64,000 nucleotides of DNA from Crambe crambe (Eukaryota; Porifera; Demospongiae; Poecilosclerida; Crambeidae). Made by a program: the position numbers and the translations under genes. The stretch is taken from assembly GCA_963924555.1 (NCBI GenBank), contig OZ004584.1, forward strand, positions 248,001-312,000, written 5' to 3'. Each line of letters begins with the position of its first letter. Position 1 is the stretch's first letter. The notes under the pieces were generated by a model. That model saw only the letters and a list, made by a program, of their open reading frames with translations, did no database searches and had not been told where the DNA came from. This document shows, piece after piece, positions 1 to 20,820 of the stretch.

Positions 1-405
1 GACTGGTATGGATTCCAGCTGTGGCACTACTTCGTTTGTAGTTTCTGTCAAACATTCTTTGCATAATTACCACTTGAAGCCAGCCATGTGTCCTGTCTCC
101 GTACTGCATGTGTTTACTGCTTGCTTCAAGTATCAAGTGTGTGTTAATTAAACTCTGAGTCACTTATAATTATAGCATTAAGAGCTGGTCGAGTGGATGG
201 TGCTAATAGACGTGTTAATATATTGTGCATGTTCAGGGAAGGACAAAGGAAAGGGGGAAAAGGGAGGATGGGGGAGGAGGAGGAAAGGGGAAGAGGAGGG
301 GAGGAGAGAGGGGGAGGGGAGGGGAGGGGAGAAAAGGGAGGAGGAGGGAAGGATAATATTTTTCATAATTTATTATTCTGTTAATTAGATTAATACCACC
401 TGATC
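1..405. other. Left-edge non-coding stretch
   Basis: No supported coding exon is visible before the first gene. The stretch holds AT-rich sequence and a long homopurine tract. A splice-acceptor-like TTAATTAG ends about 17 bases before the ATG at 406, so an upstream non-coding exon is possible. Confidence 0.5.
236..353 (+). repeat. Homopurine (G/A) tract
   Basis: About 118 nearly uninterrupted purines on the + strand, mainly G runs separated by A. It lies about 50 bases before the first coding exon of the SRCIN1-like gene. Such tracts can form triplex (H-DNA) structures and are common near animal promoters. No function is shown here. Confidence 0.8.
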
Positions 406-7035
<6,630 letters not shown>

Positions 7036-7089
7036 AAACTAACTCAGTTGGATTATAGATAGAATCAATCGCTCACATCATTATTTCAT

Positions 7090-7095
7090 AATAAA
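7090..7095 (+). terminator. Poly(A) signal AATAAA, SRCIN1-like gene
   Basis: AATAAA lies 55 bases after the stop codon of the SRCIN1-like gene and before the convergent RhoBTB stop at 7170. Confidence 0.55.
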
Positions 7096-7169
7096 TATTG
7101 TATAATAAGATAAATACTTTTGCATATTACTTGAATAATTCATGGCAATCTGGAACTTGTGACTGTTAG

Positions 7170-9844
7170 CTAGTTCAAAATGGAGGTTAGTTTTCTGAGG
7201 AACTTTGGTTTGAAGTGCTTCCTGCCGGCGGTAGCAATCTTCTTGTCTCCTCCACTTCCCTCATGTCCTCCAACCTCTCCCTCTTCCTGCTCCTCTGACA
7301 TATACTTTGACTTGTACTCCTCCATTGCATGCTCGTAGGACAAAGGAGGCCACCGATGTTCTGTTACGTGATCTAGATTGGTGCCCTCCAGCTGGGAGAA
7401 GCTCTCCTGCTCACAGAAGGCAAGGAAATTGCTGGAGATGAAGTGGAGACACCAAGAACTGAGTTGCGAGGCATTGTGGAGCTGGGCAGTGAGGAGAAGA
7501 CCTGTATGGATGGCAAAGAAGGAATGAAGATGTAACCCTCTTTACAACACCCCTTTGTGTGTCCACACCCCCACACCCCCTTCCCTCTTTGAACTTACCA
7601 ATGATATCGATGTCAGCATGGGCAATGCTGTCAGAGGTGGCCTTCTCCACTTCCTTAGAGATGTAGAGTTCACAGAGAGACATGAGACGAGGCATTACGT
7701 AGCAGTTGGACAGCTCCATAATGCTTAGGGAATCTCCCTCCTCGATGGGGGCATGGTCAGTGTAGAGGTACTCCAGGAACCCAAGGAATGCTTCAACCGA
7801 AACACCAGGAATTTCAACCTGAAGAAAATCAAGAAAATCAAATCATAGAGTGGTGTCCATTCAAGGTTCCACTGCATGACTGCCACAGTTAGAGCAGAAA
7901 CTTCTTTACCTCATTGGACTGGCTTTCTCTGAAACCTCCAGTCAACATGGCTGACATGACTTCACAGTGCAAACACAGCACAATCTTGTGAGCAGGAATG
8001 AGTGCGCCTTCGACACGGAAACCAACGTCGGAGAATAACTCCTGCACATGCCAGCGCAAGGAAAGGAAGAGTGTGTCAGTAACCAAATTGCTAAAAGGAG
8101 CTAACTGAACTCTAAGGGTTTGGTAGAAAGCTCTTAACTTCATCTATAGTGTTAAACAGTTTCTTTTCCCTACCTTGTTGAGGAAAAGTTCTTTGGCAAC
8201 CGCACTGTTCCTGTCATTGAGCCATGTTCCAATGCTGGGGTTCAAAAACTCCTCCTCCTTGTGAGCATTCTCACAAATGAGCATGAGCTCAGGGAGGTTG
8301 AGGAGGGAGGCTGCGGAGATAGTCTCTGCCAGTTCCTCACTCTCCTTGGTGAGTTCCACCAATCCAGTGTACAGGAACTGGAGGCAACGAGAAAAGGACA
8401 CCTCTGAAAAGTGGGTGGGGTCAAGGGTGATGGAGGTAGTCATGTTCCCTGAAGCATTCAGTCTAAAATTGATACAATCATGTAATGATATGAATACTAA
8501 AATTCTGCTATTGTGTTCACTCTGCTACAGTTTAGTGACAAGGTTGTATATTACCAGCTGATTCTGCTACAGTTTAATGACAAGATCATTGCTAAAAGGT
8601 GCATTTTATTGTGAAAGAGTATGGCAAGAAATTGAATGTGTTCATTTCACTACATCAAACTAACCTTTCTTCTATTGCTAACATTCCTTCAACCCTTCCG
8701 TTGTTCACATTCTCTTTAGTTATCCTCCCCAAGCGATGTTTGTTCCACCCTGGACACTTAGAGAGACTCTGCATCTTGCTCTTTGATTTCAAATCCACTT
8801 CAAACAGAGCTCTGAAGACATCCGAAGAGGAACACAGAACATAGCGGTGGGCAAGGTAAGTCACAGAATCAAGTTCAAAGGTCACATCTGAATGGTTTGG
8901 GTTTTTGATGAGTTTGGACCAATTATCAGCGAAGGTGGAGGATGGAATGTTAATCCAGGGGGCTTTCTCGTTAGCAGGCAATTCGGGGGGTGGAGGGATA
9001 GAGGGTTCATCAGAGCCTTTGGGAGTGGTCGTGGAATTACCTTTTGATCGTCTGAAAGAGAAAAAAAAAAGAACATAATTTGGCCATTCTCTAGCTGGGT
9101 GGGTGTGACATACCTCCATGGCCACCTGAATCCCTTCTTCTTGGGCTGTGTGTTTCTTGTTAGTCCAGCTCTAACGGCAGCCATCATGGCATCATTCACT
9201 CCATCAAACAGAAGGGCACTTGTCTCAAAATAACCCTTAGCACCTGCACAAATTATGAATCAGTACAAAGTTTGGTGCAGTAAATTTCCTACATGGAGGT
9301 CTCTTAAAAGCTGTGCCTACCTATCTCCTTGGCCATCTCTGTTGCCTGTTCAGGTGTAACAAAACTCCTCCCCTCACCAGCCACACTCCTTCTTCTGTCG
9401 CTGTTGTCATGTGACTGGGATTGGGGAGAAGTGCGCAGGTCACTCTTCATTCCCACAAGGACGATGGGCGTGTGCGGGCAGTAGTGCTGCACCTCAGGGT
9501 ACCATTTCTCTCGGACGTTTTGAAAGGAGGTAACAGAGTTCACAGCAAAGCATATCAGGAAGACATCTGTTTGTGGATACGAAAGTGGGCGGAGTCTATC
9601 ATAGTCCTCTTGACCAGCTTTAAATAATAGTAATGACAACAATGACGACGACAACAATAATAACGATACCTGTATCCCACAAGGAGACGTTGACTGGTTT
9701 TCCATCCACCATGATATTGTTGCCATAGTTATCAAAAACAGTGGGTACATAATCTCCAGGGAAAGAACTTGTGCTCCAACGAATCAGGAAACAGGATTTT
9801 CCCACAGCACCATCCCCTATCACCACAACTTTCAAGTTTTGCAT
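7170..9844 (-). CDS. RHOBTB: RhoBTB: Rho GTPase with two BTB domains
   Basis: Exons in transcript order: 9844-9670, 9617-9321, 9243-9114, 9051-8665, 8462-8174, 8041-7910, 7818-7599, 7501-7170. Phase is continuous, 653 residues. Residues 1 to about 175 form a Rho-type GTPase with P-loop GDGAVGKSC, switch I PTVFDNY, switch [24 protein letters not shown] in the NKxD position, and ETSA. A Pro-rich linker follows, then a BTB domain from [20 protein letters not shown]. That domain is interrupted by an insert, as in the family. The second BTB is [18 protein letters not shown]...[11 protein letters not shown]. The C-terminal part contains [19 protein letters not shown], typical of RhoBTB. There is no CAAX box. 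Family members act as cullin-3 adaptors. Length is close to vertebrate RhoBTB (about 700 residues). Confidence 0.93.
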
Positions 9845-10041
9845 TATTGCTTGCTTGTTATGAGATCTGCAAGAATGCAGTTTTTATAACCCTATTGAGT
9901 TGAGTCCAAAAATAGTAACATGTCATCATTTCCTGGCGCATGCGCGCACGAAGTTCTATTTTTAGAACGATGATTGTAGTAAAGGATCGTCGAAAGAAAA
10001 ATTCAAATTAAAACCGCCAGATATAAGATCATATCAAAACA
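9845..10041. promoter_or_regulatory. Head-to-head intergenic region, RhoBTB / coiled-coil gene
   Basis: Only 197 bases separate the divergent start codons of RhoBTB (-) and the coiled-coil gene (+). It includes a short CG-containing patch (GCGCATGCGCGCACG near 9940). A shared bidirectional promoter is inferred from spacing; no TATA box is obvious. Confidence 0.55.
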
Positions 10042-11235
10042 ATGGAGAAGGCTAAAGCAGTAGCAAATCTTAGTGATCAAGAGTTAGAGGTAATGAAGAT
10101 TATAAGAGTACTTGTAGAGACATTATTTAGTCTGTCTCTATACTGCAGGAGCTGGTTAGGAGGGTATCTAGAGAAATCAAAGACAAGGAGAAGCAACTTC
10201 ATTCCAAGAAGTCTCAAGTTGAGGACTTGCAAGCTGAGATAAGGAGACAGTAAGGATTCAATTCAATATTAGCTACAATTCATTCCATTTTACATGTATC
10301 TGTAGGCAAGAAGACAGGAGAGACTTCACCAAAGACTTTTTCCAAGCTGAAGAGGTGGACCCTGATAACTATTATCATGGTGTTCGTAGTTTTATGTGTA
10401 CCTGCAGGCCTCATCTCTCACAGAACAAGGGAAAAGGGTAAAACAGAGCCTAGAGGAAAAACAGAAAGAACTAGAAGATATTTCTCAAGGGAGATCAGAG
10501 CATTACAGGTAAGTCTGAAACCAGGGATATATGACATAGGCGTAAGAAGATGATTTGTGTTAGGGGGCAACAACAATTTCATATTTAATACAGTAAGAGT
10601 AAAGCTAGGTATTTACACTTGTTCATTAAGAAAGGAGGGCTGTCTTCATTAAGAAAGAAGAGCAACAGCTTCCCTTGCCTCCCCCCCCCCCCCCCCCCCC
10701 CCTCCTTCCTGGTTCCTACTTTTTGTATGATTGTCTGATCTTATAGTGAGATTAGAGAATTGGAGAAGAAACTAGAAAAGCTGAGGTGTGGACCAAAAGA
10801 ACTGGAAGATGAGAAAGAAAATACTTCTCCCATAGAAGGTAGCTATAAATATCTCATTTGGTTTGTAATGATAATCCATAATATGTACAGAACTGAAAGC
10901 ATTATATGAAAGGAAGAAAACTGAGCACCATGAATTAAAAGATAAACTTACACAGAGTAGGTTGCATTGTCTAATTGCAAGGTCATAGGTGAGAGTTTGT
11001 TGATCTCTAGTTCGTAATAGAGTGGTGGAACTTCGTAAGCATCAAGATGAGAGGAGAAGACTCAGTGAAGCCTCCTCCCAAAAGAAGAAGAAGAAGAGTT
11101 TGGATACACAACTGGATACTTTCATTAGGAAAACATGTAAAGACTCTGGCCTACAGCTCCATGGTAATAGAACTACCAGTAAATAGCACAATTAATGATT
11201 TTTCAATTACAGATAGTCATGATCATGTGATATAG
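10042..11235 (+). CDS. Small coiled-coil protein, unrecognised
   Basis: Exons 10042-10089, 10149-10249, 10306-10354, 10408-10508, 10747-10838, 10891-10956, 11011-11163 and 11213-11235 join in phase to 210 residues. The product is nearly all charged heptad coiled coil (for example QSLEEKQKELEDISQGRSEH). Near the C-terminus is a basic run QKKKKKS, followed by DTFIRKTCKDSGLQLH. There is no signal peptide, membrane segment or enzyme motif. I do not recognise the family. The next gene, convergent with it, looks like the synaptonemal-complex protein TEX12. That invites comparison with other meiotic coiled-coil proteins, but nothing in the sequence establishes it. The donor at 10355 (GTGGAC) is weak. 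Confidence 0.7.
10680..10702 (+). repeat. Poly(C) tract
   Basis: A run of more than 20 C in the intron between exons 4 and 5 of the coiled-coil gene, within the pyrimidine-rich stretch before the acceptor at 10746. Confidence 0.9.
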
Positions 11236-11264
11236 TCGTATGATTTGCAAGTGATCATGTGATC

Positions 11265-12038
11265 TCATTGGGGAAGTGGTTTCTCCAGTATGCTAGTTAT
11301 GACCTTTAGTCTGTCCACGAGTGACTGTTTCTGGGATTCAAGACTTTCTCTCAAGGCGTAAGCATCCTTCAGAAGTGCTTCCACACGCACAATTGAAAAG
11401 GCTTCAAATGCTTCACTTTCTCTGCCAAAGGATGTAGCTAATAAAGTGTTTATGATACTTTGGCAGGCAACTCACCTAAATGTTTCTCTCCACTTGGTGT
11501 GAATTTCGTGAGCCTCTTCTGCAATCTGTTTCATGCATGCATGCACTGTCTCTTGAGGGCTTGTAGTTTCATTTCTGACCACTCTCATGTCTGCAGAACA
11601 GAAAAGAGAGTCAGTATCTCACCCTTTCACACACACACTATACCAGAGGTATCTGTCGTCTCTGATTTCAATTTCTTCTCTTTTGGCTCCTCAGCAGATT
11701 GGACCTCTTCCATGTGGTTTGATGGAACGGCCCTATAATGATATGTAATCTACTGAGAACAAAAAACTTAGGAAAGGAATTTCTCTAAACCTTTGAAGAC
11801 ACTATAAATGTTAATAGGTGACAGTGACTCCACTTAAATGTGGCTACTATCTAAAGGTAACATACTCTGAACAAATGCTGGCTGTTTGGATGCTGTCTTC
11901 ACTCACTTCACCACTAACTTCCTGTCTGGAAGCGCAAGCATGCTGTAGCTTTATTACAGTGGATTCAGAACTGGAAAGAGGTAGTCCTTGTGGCTGTGAG
12001 ATTTTCTCTGAGTTTCGACTTCTTTTTCTGGATGCCAT
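11265..12038 (-). CDS. TEX12: TEX12-like synaptonemal complex central-element protein
   Basis: Exons in transcript order: 12038-11866, 11732-11644, 11590-11476, 11421-11265. Phase is continuous, 177 residues. The N-terminal half is Ser/Glu-rich and basic (MASRKRSRNSEK). The C-terminal 80 residues form a helix that resembles vertebrate TEX12 over its conserved coil: KQIAEEAHEIHTKWRETF, then VEALLKDAYALRES and QKQSLVDRLKVITSIL before the stop. TEX12 pairs with SYCE2 to build the central element of the synaptonemal complex in meiosis. The N-terminal part is longer than in mammals (123 residues in total). Its stop lies 29 bases from the stop of the convergent coiled-coil gene, so 3' UTRs must overlap. 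The match is by eye on a short coil, so the name is provisional. Confidence 0.6.
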
Positions 12039-12261
12039 AATGGATGGATTCCGGGTAGAGACAAGCTGGTATAAAAGCAGCTGGAGTTTCCCGCCACTAG
12101 TTTTGAACAGTGCGCACGCGCAGTGAATCAGCCGGGGAAAAAATGCTGATTCAGCGCGTTCCAGGCGTCACATTGTGTAATGTTAATGTTGTGATCGACA
12201 CCTCCCCTATTCTTCTAGCCGGCTAGATCAGTCCTTGGCCTTGCGAGGTTTAAAAAAAAAA
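12039..12261. promoter_or_regulatory. Head-to-head intergenic region, TEX12-like / DNAJB6-like
   Basis: 223 bases lie between divergent ATG codons. It is relatively CG-containing (GTGCGCACGCGCAGTG near 12110). A shared promoter is inferred. Confidence 0.5.
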
Positions 12262-12726
12262 ATGGGTGATCAGAGTTACTATGATATCTTAGGGTTGAGC
12301 AAGGATGCCTCAGATGATGAAATCAAGAAAGCGTGAGTGGAACAATTTGCCCCTGCTCATCCAGCTCTAATTGCTTGTTAGGCATTACCACTTGAGAGAG
12401 GGATGATAGCTGGTTACCTAGCCCCAAGATGTCACTTTCATAGTTTATAATTGTCTAGGTATCGGAGGTTGGCACTCAAATGGCATCCTGATAAAAATCC
12501 TGGTAATACTGAAGAGGCAGACAGAATGTTCAAGGTCATAGCAGAAGCATATGAAGTCTTATCAGATTGTAAGTAGCTACAGTCCTAGAGATGAGAAATC
12601 TTAATGCCATGGTAATTTGGCAGGTTACTCAATCTTTTTCTTAGTAGTTGTTGACTTGTTGTCTGCCTAGCTTAGAGATTGGAACTCAAAATGTGTCGTC
12701 TTGGGGGGGGGGGGGGGGGGGGGGGG

Positions 12727-12776
<50 letters not shown>

Positions 12777-13969
12777 TATCCATGATAGATGAGTAGTAGA
12801 CGCGCATGTATCTATTGAGGGTAGGTGGGAGGGGCTGAAATGATCCTCGTTTGAGGTCACTCCTAAGCATAAATCAAAAGAGCTTTTACTTCATTGTTTC
12901 ACAAGTTTTGTGTTCTTTTTTTTTTTTGTACTCGGGGCTGAAATAGAATGCTATACCGTAAAGATGACCATTGTTGTGTTAACTGTCCCTGCAGCTAACA
13001 AGAGGAGAGTGTATGATAGGTATGGAAAAGACGGTCTGAAAGGAGGCGGTGGATATGAAGGTTAGTGGATGTTTTATTACAAGATTTTGCTTGTACTTCA
13101 TTGTCTTCTTCCCTATTGTGCAGGTCCAGCATTTGAGTTCACTTTCACCCCAGCTGCTGACATATTTCAGCAGTTCTTCGGGGGCGAGGATCCATTTGCA
13201 GATATGTTTCACCCATTTGGTAAGACTAAAGTCCTTGAAAGAATTAATCAAACAACTTCTATATTAAAAAACAAGAACAAAAACAAAAACACGGTATTAT
13301 TTTAGGAATCCTAAGTCCCCCCAAAAATTTAATCATGTGTAATCATGTATTATGTAACTATTTTGTTTTCCCTAAAGTTCAGCTAGCTTTCTGTGCATGT
13401 CAGGGTATAAACATGTGTATGTGTATTATGCAGGTCATCAGGGGAGAGGTGGAGGAAGAAGAACTGAACCCGATGGTGGCAACAGTTTATTTAGTGGTTT
13501 CGGCTTTGGAGGTGGATTTGGTGGATTTGGAAGTGGATTTGGAAGTGAATTTGGGAGTGGTTTCAGTAGTGGAACAACGTAAGTTTTTGCTACTATGACA
13601 ACAATATTTTATCTTGTTAAGAAATCTCTTTCAGATTCTTTAGTTCCTCAAGCAGTGGAGGTGGTATGACGTCAAGATCGACCAGTGTTTCCAAAAAGAC
13701 TGTGAATGGAAAAACAGTTGAAACGAGAAAGTAAGTATTGTACATTGAACTTCAAGATGTGTCACGGGATAGATTTTGCTGGAAACAAGCCATCCAATTG
13801 AAACTGTGTACAGTGAAGTGTTGACACAACTACTAGTGAGTGTAATCTTTTCTTCCATTGCAGAACTACTGAAAATGGTGTAGAAACTGTTGAAGTCAGG
13901 GAGAATGGAAAATTGGTTCAAAGACTCGTGAATGGTGAACCCGTTGCCATAGAGTATAAAAAAAAGTAA
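12262..13969 (+). CDS. DNAJB6: DNAJB6-type Hsp40 co-chaperone
   Basis: Exons 12262-12332, 12459-12568, 12995-13060, 13124-13219, 13434-13578, 13635-13730 and 13864-13969 join in phase to 229 residues. Residues 1 to about 70 form a J-domain starting [20 protein letters not shown] with the Hsp70-activating HPD in [11 protein letters not shown] Gly/Phe-rich segment follows ([18 protein letters not shown]), then a Ser-rich patch [10 protein letters not shown]. The C-terminal segment [16 protein letters not shown]...[14 protein letters not shown] matches the class B DNAJB6/DNAJB2 tail. DNAJB6 stimulates Hsp70 and holds aggregation-prone clients through its Ser/Thr-rich region. The first intron comes right after the J-domain start. 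The third exon is preceded by a poly(G)/(GA)n microsatellite. Confidence 0.93.
12706..12772 (+). repeat. Poly(G) followed by (GA)n
   Basis: About 24 G and then about 20 GA units, in the second intron of the DNAJB6-like gene. Confidence 0.92.
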
Positions 13970-14294
13970 CTGTAGCTGCATATCATGGAATACATATGCT
14001 ACACTCTCTGGTTCTAGCAGTTTGTCCACACTTTTGTGTTATCAAGAAGAATTTGTTTGTTTACCTGCTTGTGTGCTCTGTAACCTTTTGTCACCATTAT
14101 TGCTATTAATTCTGGGAAAATCTTAATAACTTTTTTTAATGGGGGGATGGTTACCCTGCTGAATGTGCATATTTTAGTGTCCATGTCAAGAACAGCTGCC
14201 GCTTGCTCGAGCTCGATGTTAGATATCGAAACTGAAAAATGTTTGACAGTCTATATCTATATCTACGAGTTCCTGTAACTTCCCCTAAAGTTAT
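13970..14294. other. Intergenic, DNAJB6-like to SKI/DAC-domain gene
   Basis: Both neighbours are on the + strand, so this holds the 3' UTR of one and the promoter of the other. Nothing else was recognised in it. Confidence 0.5.
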
Positions 14295-16796
14295 ATGGCG
14301 TCCGGGACGGTAACTTGTCGGGGTATTCCCTTGCTTGGCATTACGACGGTGGCGGAAGGTTGCGGTCAAGTGGAAGAAACTACTTTCGTTCCTGTGCACC
14401 AGCTCTCTATCGAATTGTGGCGGCTCTTTAGCACCCCTCGAGTCTCCGTTCAAAAGAAGATTCGAGATCTGAATATACGTCCTTGCTCGTGTACCAAAGA
14501 ACAAGTGAAGCTTCTTCGAAAGCACAAGATCATTGGAGGCTTTAGGGCTACTCTAATATCTCTCCGAGACGCAGAGAAGCTGTGCGATGCGCTGAGACTT
14601 TCGAGGGAGAATCGCGGTCTGGAGAGACATTGCCTAAAGCCAAGTTCAAAAGCAGTAAGAACTGAAGAAAAATGGTTGCGGCAATTTACTGCCAGGAAGA
14701 AAAGGGATGAATTAAGCATAATGACTACTGACATAACTGGATCCTTTGATGAGAAGAATGCTCAAACTGGCCACGAGGAGGGCGGAAAAGGAAGTGTTAA
14801 TGTTGACGAGTGTGCATTAATTGGAGGTGATAATCCTCCCACGCTGAAGCAAGCTGAGCATGAGCAAGCTTGGAGGGAGGAAACGCCTCCTGTGGATTTA
14901 TCTCCAAGATTCTATACTTTGCTAGTTGCAGACTCTCCAACTAGGTTAATTGAGGAGGAGGAGATTTGCAACCATAAAGTGCTGAAGATAGTGAATGAAT
15001 ATTGTGAGAATTGGGAACAATCCGTTGAAATTTCTGATAGCTGTATGGAGAGTATTGGAAGGCTGGGCACGCTCAGATCTCACCATGTTGCTGCTGCTGA
15101 AATCAGAAATGAAGTGATTGATCTAATGGAAGATAGTTACCCTTCACCATTACCATCTACTTGTGTACACGTAGGTCAAGGCAGGACACAAAAACTTGTA
15201 CCACCTCAGCAGCTGACCCCTCCTGCAAAACGTACTAATAAAATCTCTTCCGCTGCAAGAAAAGAAATGAATCTAGTACAATCTTCACAGTCCTTCAGTT
15301 CCAATGGATTGTTAACTTCTTTCGTGCCTGACCTTGATAAGGGGAAAGAGTTGTCCTCTAGCTCTCATCCGAACCTAAATGTGTGGCAATCAAATCATGA
15401 CTCAGACAATGGTTAGTAAAAGTATTATATTAAATCTTTCCAGTTTTCAGAGTAATTATCTATGGTAGTTTTGAAGGATACTTTGGAATTTTTTTCCTGT
15501 GTATGTTTTTGGGGTTAGGAAATATTACACAGTAATCGGTTATCAAAGTTATCAAAGTTAGTTTGGAATTCAAGATCTAGGTTTGTATTGGGACTAAAAC
15601 AACAAATATGATTTTTATCTTTCGATGTAGGTGGCAAACAGTATCGTCCTCGTTCCAGGAGGGTTATACCCACAAAACTCCGTCACTTTGCACAGACAAA
15701 ATCACCGAATACATCTACCGTGTCTCCAGGGAAGTACCTCCCTTTTGGCTCCTCCCCCCTTCCAGCTGTGACAGGACTGTCCCAGTCCTTTGTTATCAGT
15801 ATACCACGCTCCCTTATCAAAGATAGAACCAACCAATCAAGACTTCATGAGAATTTCCCCCTCCTCTCTCCCAAGTTAACAGAATCCCCACAACCAATGA
15901 CCACCCAGTCCAGGAGAACCAAACCACATTCAACTGCAAGTTCTCTCTCTGGATCTCCCAAAGAGAAAGAACTTTCACAATCAATGGAAATGCAAGCGAA
16001 GAAGCTAGAGAAGATTTTAAGAGTGAAACCTACAACTCTGAGCACCTTTGCAACTAAGAAAAGAGCGTTGTCTCCTCCTTCCGCTCACCCCAATTTCGAT
16101 ATGTCCTCTTCACCCAAGAGAGCCAAACAGTGCAGTATGGAGGCTAATGGTGTTCTCAATGGTTTAACTACTGCTGAGTTAAGTAGCATGCCTCCAAATC
16201 TCTTGAAATGCTTGCCAAAACCCGGTAAAGAATTGTCAGGGAAGACCTTTGTGCAGGTACTGAGTACGAGTGTGAATGAAGCAATGGTAGCTTCAGAACC
16301 GAATATCAAGAGAAAGCCTGTTCATGACATTAAATTCTACAACCAGGGATCAATCCCCAATAACGTTGTGTCATCAGAAGAGGATAGAGGATCTCTATCT
16401 AGTTCATCCACTGTCTCCAGTAGTGATGGCAAAGGTGAGCAGTCAAAGAGTGATACCAATGTCAAGGCAACCAGTAACTTAGCAACCATTAGTACCTTAG
16501 CAACCAATCATGGGAAGCCAAAGCAGGACAAAAATCAGAGAGAAACAGGATTCTCTCTCAATGCAATTTTCAACAACGGCCCTCCTCCCAGATTCGTGGT
16601 GAAAGATGGTGAGCTGTGTCCTGAAGTCAGCCTGTCACTGAGTGGACTGGATAGGGCCAAATTGAACAGTCTCCCTCCGACACATCACCTCTGGAATTGG
16701 AGCCTCGGGCAACCAACAAAACGCCCCACATCCACGCCATTTGTCAAAGTCCGACGTAAGCTCAGGTTAAAAAACCACCAACATAACAGTTCATGA
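14295..16796 (+). CDS. SKI/SNO/DAC-domain nuclear protein, SKIDA1-like
   Basis: Two exons, 14295-15411 and 15631-16796, join in phase to 760 residues. Residues 5 to about 105 form a SKI/SNO/DAC (DHD) fold: RGIPLLGITT, FVPVHQLSIELWRLFSTPRV, then VQKKIRDLNIRPCSCTKEQV and HKIIGGFRATLISLRDAEKL. The order and spacing resemble vertebrate SKIDA1 more than SKI or DACH1. The remainder is Ser/Pro/Lys-rich disorder with basic nuclear-type clusters (SPKRAKQC). The C-terminal block FVVKDGELCPEVSLSLSGL...PTHHLWNWSL looks folded and may be a second conserved unit. Family members are transcriptional cofactors without enzymatic activity. A possible donor (GTAAGC) near the 3' end could give another C-terminus. 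Confidence 0.75.
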
Positions 16797-17213
16797 AAAA
16801 CTTTGAAATCTGTGATACCATGATAATTTCCTGTAATGATTCTGCTTCTTTTATAAATCTTTCATAAGCAACTCTTTGATTTCCAATCTCAGACATGAAT
16901 GTTGAAGTGTGGTAAATTCTTTGAAGTATTCAGGGGAACGTATAATTGAGTGAGAATTGAAAATTGATTGCTATACATTATTGATTTTTTTTCACTACTA
17001 AATGACTTGATTATGAGTTATTGGTCTTCGTCATGTCTGTGCTGGTATGTTTTCAGAGAGGGCAGCACTGGAACCACCACTTCTATAGTGCACACTCCAA
17101 GGCCGAAGCACTTCATCCCTGCAGTGCAATGGAATTATAAATTAAAGCAGGGGCAGTCCCATAGTTTAATAGTTGGGGGCCCATACTTTAATAGTTGGGG
17201 GGGGGGCCATAAT
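16797..17213. other. Tail-to-tail intergenic region
   Basis: Lies between the SKI/DAC-domain stop (+) and the C10orf67-like stop (-). AT-rich with G runs near 17200. I see no further gene in it. Confidence 0.5.
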
Positions 17214-20460
<3,247 letters not shown>

Positions 20461-20820
20461 ACTTTTCAAAGTTACTTGGAGCAGCTCCGCCTATTAATAA
20501 TTGTAACTATGGTTACGGTCACGTGTATAAACAAAAAAACACGAAATTTTAAATTTTTGTTTGGACGTTGCCAATGGTAAACAAACCACATCCTTCCAAA
20601 GTTTGCCTTAAGCCTAATACAGATGCATTAATATTTATGCATTGTTCAATGATTATGTTGCCATTTTTTGTTGAGAAAAAAAAAAAAAGGGCGAAAGTAA
20701 GTAGCAGAAAAGGAACTCAGCTATTAATAAAGACAATGATCAGAGACTAAAAATAAGACTAGAGAAAGATCTATCTTTGCTAGTCGTATCAGCTGATAGT
20801 GCTACGGGCGGTTTTGCAGC
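20461..20820. promoter_or_regulatory. Head-to-head intergenic region, C10orf67-like / giant membrane protein
   Basis: 360 bases separate the divergent start codons. AT-rich with an A run near 20680. It probably carries both promoters; no specific factor site is claimed. Confidence 0.5.
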
